8,650 bases of DNA from Caldilineales bacterium (GTDB lineage Bacteria > Chloroflexota > Anaerolineae > JAAEKA01): positions 1 to 8,650 of the forward strand of contig JAJTXO010000121.1 of NCBI GenBank assembly GCA_021463315.1, written 5' to 3'. Below, in pieces: positions 5,856 to 8,650 of the stretch. The position numbers and the translations under genes are program-made. Every line of letters begins with the position of its first letter. Position 1 is the first letter of the stretch. The notes beneath the pieces were generated by a model. That model was given only the letters and a program-made list of their open reading frames with translations, was not told the origin of the DNA and ran no database searches.

Positions 5856-6279
5856 GCTCACCGTTGTTCTGGACACAAATGTCTTGTTGGTCTCACTTCC
5901 GCCACGGTCACCGTATTATCCCATATTCGCCGGTCTTGTGGCTGGTTCCTATGACTTGGCGCTCAGTAACGAAATCCTCGCCGAATACGAGGAACAGATT
6001 GCGGTCCGATATGATGACCAGACCGTTAAGTACCTGCTGGATGCGTTAGGCATGCTGCCGAACGTGCGCATGGTGACACCATTCTTTCGATGGCAGCTCA
6101 TGATCAACGATCCAGATGATGACAAGTTCGTGGATGCTGCTATCGCAGTAAACGCTGATCTCCTGGTGACCAATGACCGGCATTTTGACGTCCTCAAGAA
6201 GGTTGGTTTTCCGAGGGTAGCAATTGCAACAGCGCAGTCCTTCCGAGAGCTACTTTCCGAAGTCCGATTTGGAGGCTGA
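5842..6279 (+). CDS. PIN-domain ribonuclease toxin (COG1569 / PIN_3 family)
   Basis: The 145-residue protein is a single PIN domain. The N-terminal strand VVLDTNVLL provides Asp11, SNEILAEYEE provides Glu44, the DPDDDKFVDAAI segment (90-101) provides the central acidic residues including Asp94 and Asp98, and the motif TNDRHF provides Asp112. This is the complete acidic set for Mg-dependent RNA cleavage and matches the family named putative toxin component, PIN family. The target RNA cannot be predicted. The start at 5842 overlaps the upstream small gene by 14 bases and has no good ribosome binding site of its own, so coupled translation is likely. The DUF433 gene starts two bases after its stop, and the codons near its end supply that gene's GGAGG. 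Confidence 0.88.
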   Translation: MKANKLTVVLDTNVLLVSLPPRSPYYPIFAGLVAGSYDLALSNEILAEYEEQIAVRYDDQTVKYLLDALGMLPNVRMVTPFFRWQLMINDPDDDKFVDAAIAVNADLLVTNDRHFDVLKKVGFPRVAIATAQSFRELLSEVRFGG

Positions 6280-6281
6280 AC

Positions 6282-6559
6282 ATGGACAGAGTTGATGTCG
6301 GCCAGTCCATCGTGATCATCCCGAAATCTGTCACGGCCAGATGACCTTCAAGGACACGCGCGTGCCGGTGGATACCGTGTTGACGTTCCTCGCCAAGGGT
6401 TATTCGGTCGATGTATTGCTGTACAACTGGCCGGAGTTGTCTCGACCGGCCATCGAGGAGGCTGTGTCCCTTGCGTCGCAGTCCTTGCAGGCACGCTATG
6501 CCCCTTACCTGTCGGCCGCTGCGGCATTAAGTCAACATGCCTACCCGGTGACCGCGTAA
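6282..6559 (+). pseudogene. DUF433 protein gene broken by a one-base deletion
   Basis: GGAGG lies six bases before the ATG at 6282. The frame reads MDRVDVGQSIVIIPK, then leaves the family pattern and stops at 6342-6344. In another frame the sequence from 6329 reads CHGQMTFKDTRVPVDTVLTF and continues to the stop at 6557-6559 with a typical DUF433 body (GYSVDVLLYNWPELSRPAIEEAV). Adding one A to the AAA run at 6324-6326 joins the halves as PK-I-CHGQMTF, exactly the family layout, and yields about 92 residues. The family Gly in xGTRVPV is Asp here. DUF433 proteins are usually antitoxin-like partners of DUF5615 PIN-like proteins, and no such partner follows. It may be a true pseudogene or a sequencing or assembly error in a homopolymer. 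Internal initiation at 6341 could give a 72-residue fragment. Confidence 0.82.
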
Positions 6560-6576
6560 GTCGAGTAGTAACGAAG

Positions 6577-6678
6577 ATGTACGGATACAAGTGCGAATCC
6601 TGCCTGGGAGTTGGTTCTGCATGCGTGCCAAGTGAAGGGTATCGATGTTCGTCAACTCCGACTTCAGCGATCTGTTAA
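6577..6678 (+). pseudogene. Possible N-terminal scrap of a YgiT-type zinc-finger antitoxin gene
   Basis: The frame from 6577 reads MYGYKCESCLG, closely like the opening of the YgiT-type zinc-finger proteins that begin MxxYKCExCxG, with a CxxC pair at Cys6/Cys9. After about 11 residues the resemblance ends, and the frame stops at 6676-6678 after 33 codons with no proper second CxxC pair. There is no good ribosome binding site. The match is short and made from memory of the family, so this is tentative. It lies between a broken DUF433 gene and another possible scrap. Confidence 0.33.
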
Positions 6679-6719
6679 GGCTTTTGGATGACAACAGTGG
6701 CCAGGTCGATGAACAATAA
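6645..6719 (+). pseudogene. Possible N-terminal scrap of a nucleotidyltransferase gene
   Basis: The frame reads MFVNSDFSDLLRLLDDN and then seven unrelated residues before a stop at 6717-6719 (24 codons). The opening resembles nucleotidyltransferases of the AbiEii/MNT type, which start with a FxDLLxxL helix followed by the YLxVGG catalytic region; that region is missing. AAGGG lies five bases before the ATG, so the remnant seems to retain its ribosome binding site. Only about 17 residues support this, so chance similarity remains possible. Confidence 0.33.
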
Positions 6720-6752
6720 TGTTGGCGCAGCCAGATCACGTGAGGCCCACCT

Positions 6753-7007
6753 ATGAGCAAATACGATCCACTTTATCGTTTCTTGGCAAGTGTAGACGCT
6801 GATACCACAGAAATCACCATGAGCTTCGATCAACTCGAGTCCGTTCTGGGGTTCACATTGCCGCAGAGCGCTCATAAATACCGCGAGTGGTGGGCAAATC
6901 CTTCATCTTCGACTCAGCATCCTTACGCTCAATCTTGGCTTGCAGCAGGCTGGAGGGTAGAAACAGTGAATCAAGGTGAGAATTGGGTGCGCTTTCGGCG
7001 CCACTGA
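6753..7007 (+). CDS. Small DUF7662-like protein of unknown function
   Basis: The 84-residue protein begins MSKYDPLYRFLAS, continues with a MSFDQLESVLGFTLPQSA segment, then a Trp-rich HKYREWWANPSS stretch (residues about 42-52), and ends with WLAAGWRVETVN and a basic VRFRRH tail. This order of motifs matches a widespread family of small uncharacterised proteins that I believe is DUF7662; the family number should be verified. The start has GAGG seven bases upstream. The predicted content is mixed alpha/beta, soluble, with no signal peptide or membrane segment. Its function is unknown. It is the only intact gene in the decayed stretch after the PIN module and is followed by 87 bases without a gene before the mutase. 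Confidence 0.62.
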   Translation: MSKYDPLYRFLASVDADTTEITMSFDQLESVLGFTLPQSAHKYREWWANPSSSTQHPYAQSWLAAGWRVETVNQGENWVRFRRH

Positions 7008-7094
7008 TCTTCAGATTGAATGCAATCGGTAGATCAATGTTACTTAACCGGTTTGGCGGCTCCGGATTGCCGCTCCACAAAGCGAGAGTGTTCC

Positions 7095-8650
<1,556 letters not shown>

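Noticed and set aside
6556..6574. GTAAGTC and GTAACGA words after the DUF433 stop
   Set aside because: They resemble the GTAANNN heptamers but are single, not in tandem, and lack the GTAACCCGGAAT cap; chance is likely.
7016..7047. Possible promoter before the mutase gene (TTGAAT)
   Set aside because: No acceptable -10 box lies 16-18 bases downstream, so I could not support it.
7055..7073. GCGGC / GCCGC hairpin before the mutase gene
   Set aside because: It is a five-base stem with an eight-base loop and no T run; too weak to call a terminator or riboswitch.

Overview
The window looks like a GC-rich bacterial chromosome, most plausibly a member of the Chloroflexota (Anaerolineae/Caldilineae type). 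That assignment is an inference from gene style: a large multi-membrane family-39 glycosyltransferase with a long extracytoplasmic tail, a wall-less-style membrane-anchored glycoside hydrolase, a split methylmalonyl-CoA mutase and several small toxin-antitoxin (TA) modules. No rRNA, tRNA, CRISPR array, transposase or phage gene is visible.

Layout: (1) 1-1344, the 3' part of a clan-A glycoside hydrolase gene with a C-terminal membrane anchor. (2) 1354-1864, minus strand, a DUF4258 / YgiT-zinc-finger gene pair that overlaps by 11 bases and resembles a TA module. (3) 1865-1996, a compact divergent promoter region with two good sigma70-type promoters facing away from each other around a small dyad. 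(4) 1997-4489, a GT-C glycosyltransferase with tandem beta-sandwich-like domains at its C terminus; its promoter implies a nearly leaderless mRNA. (5) 4479-4785, four arrays of GTAANNN heptamers, two in each orientation pointing inward, which include the stop codon of the glycosyltransferase and probably the ribosome binding site of the next gene. (6) 4787-5443, a complete MBL-fold (glyoxalase II-like) hydrolase. (7) 5444-5633, a spacer with a second, different heptamer repeat, a hairpin and an extended -10 promoter. (8) 5634-7007, an accessory islet: a small antitoxin-like gene overlapping a PIN-domain toxin gene, a DUF433 gene broken by one missing base, scraps that look like the starts of a YgiT-type gene and of a nucleotidyltransferase gene, and an intact small DUF7662-like gene. 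(9) 7095-8650, the large catalytic subunit of methylmalonyl-CoA mutase, running off the window end.

The long GC-rich genes (hydrolase, glycosyltransferase, MBL hydrolase, mutase) look like resident metabolic or envelope genes. The small genes at 1354-1864 and 5634-7007 have visibly lower GC and look like acquired TA islets inserted between them. The hydrolase and glycosyltransferase may both serve surface glycan metabolism, but the TA pair on the opposite strand separates them, so they are not one operon. The most unusual element is the inward-facing heptamer-array structure at 4479-4785. The next most informative is the decayed TA stretch at 6282-6719.
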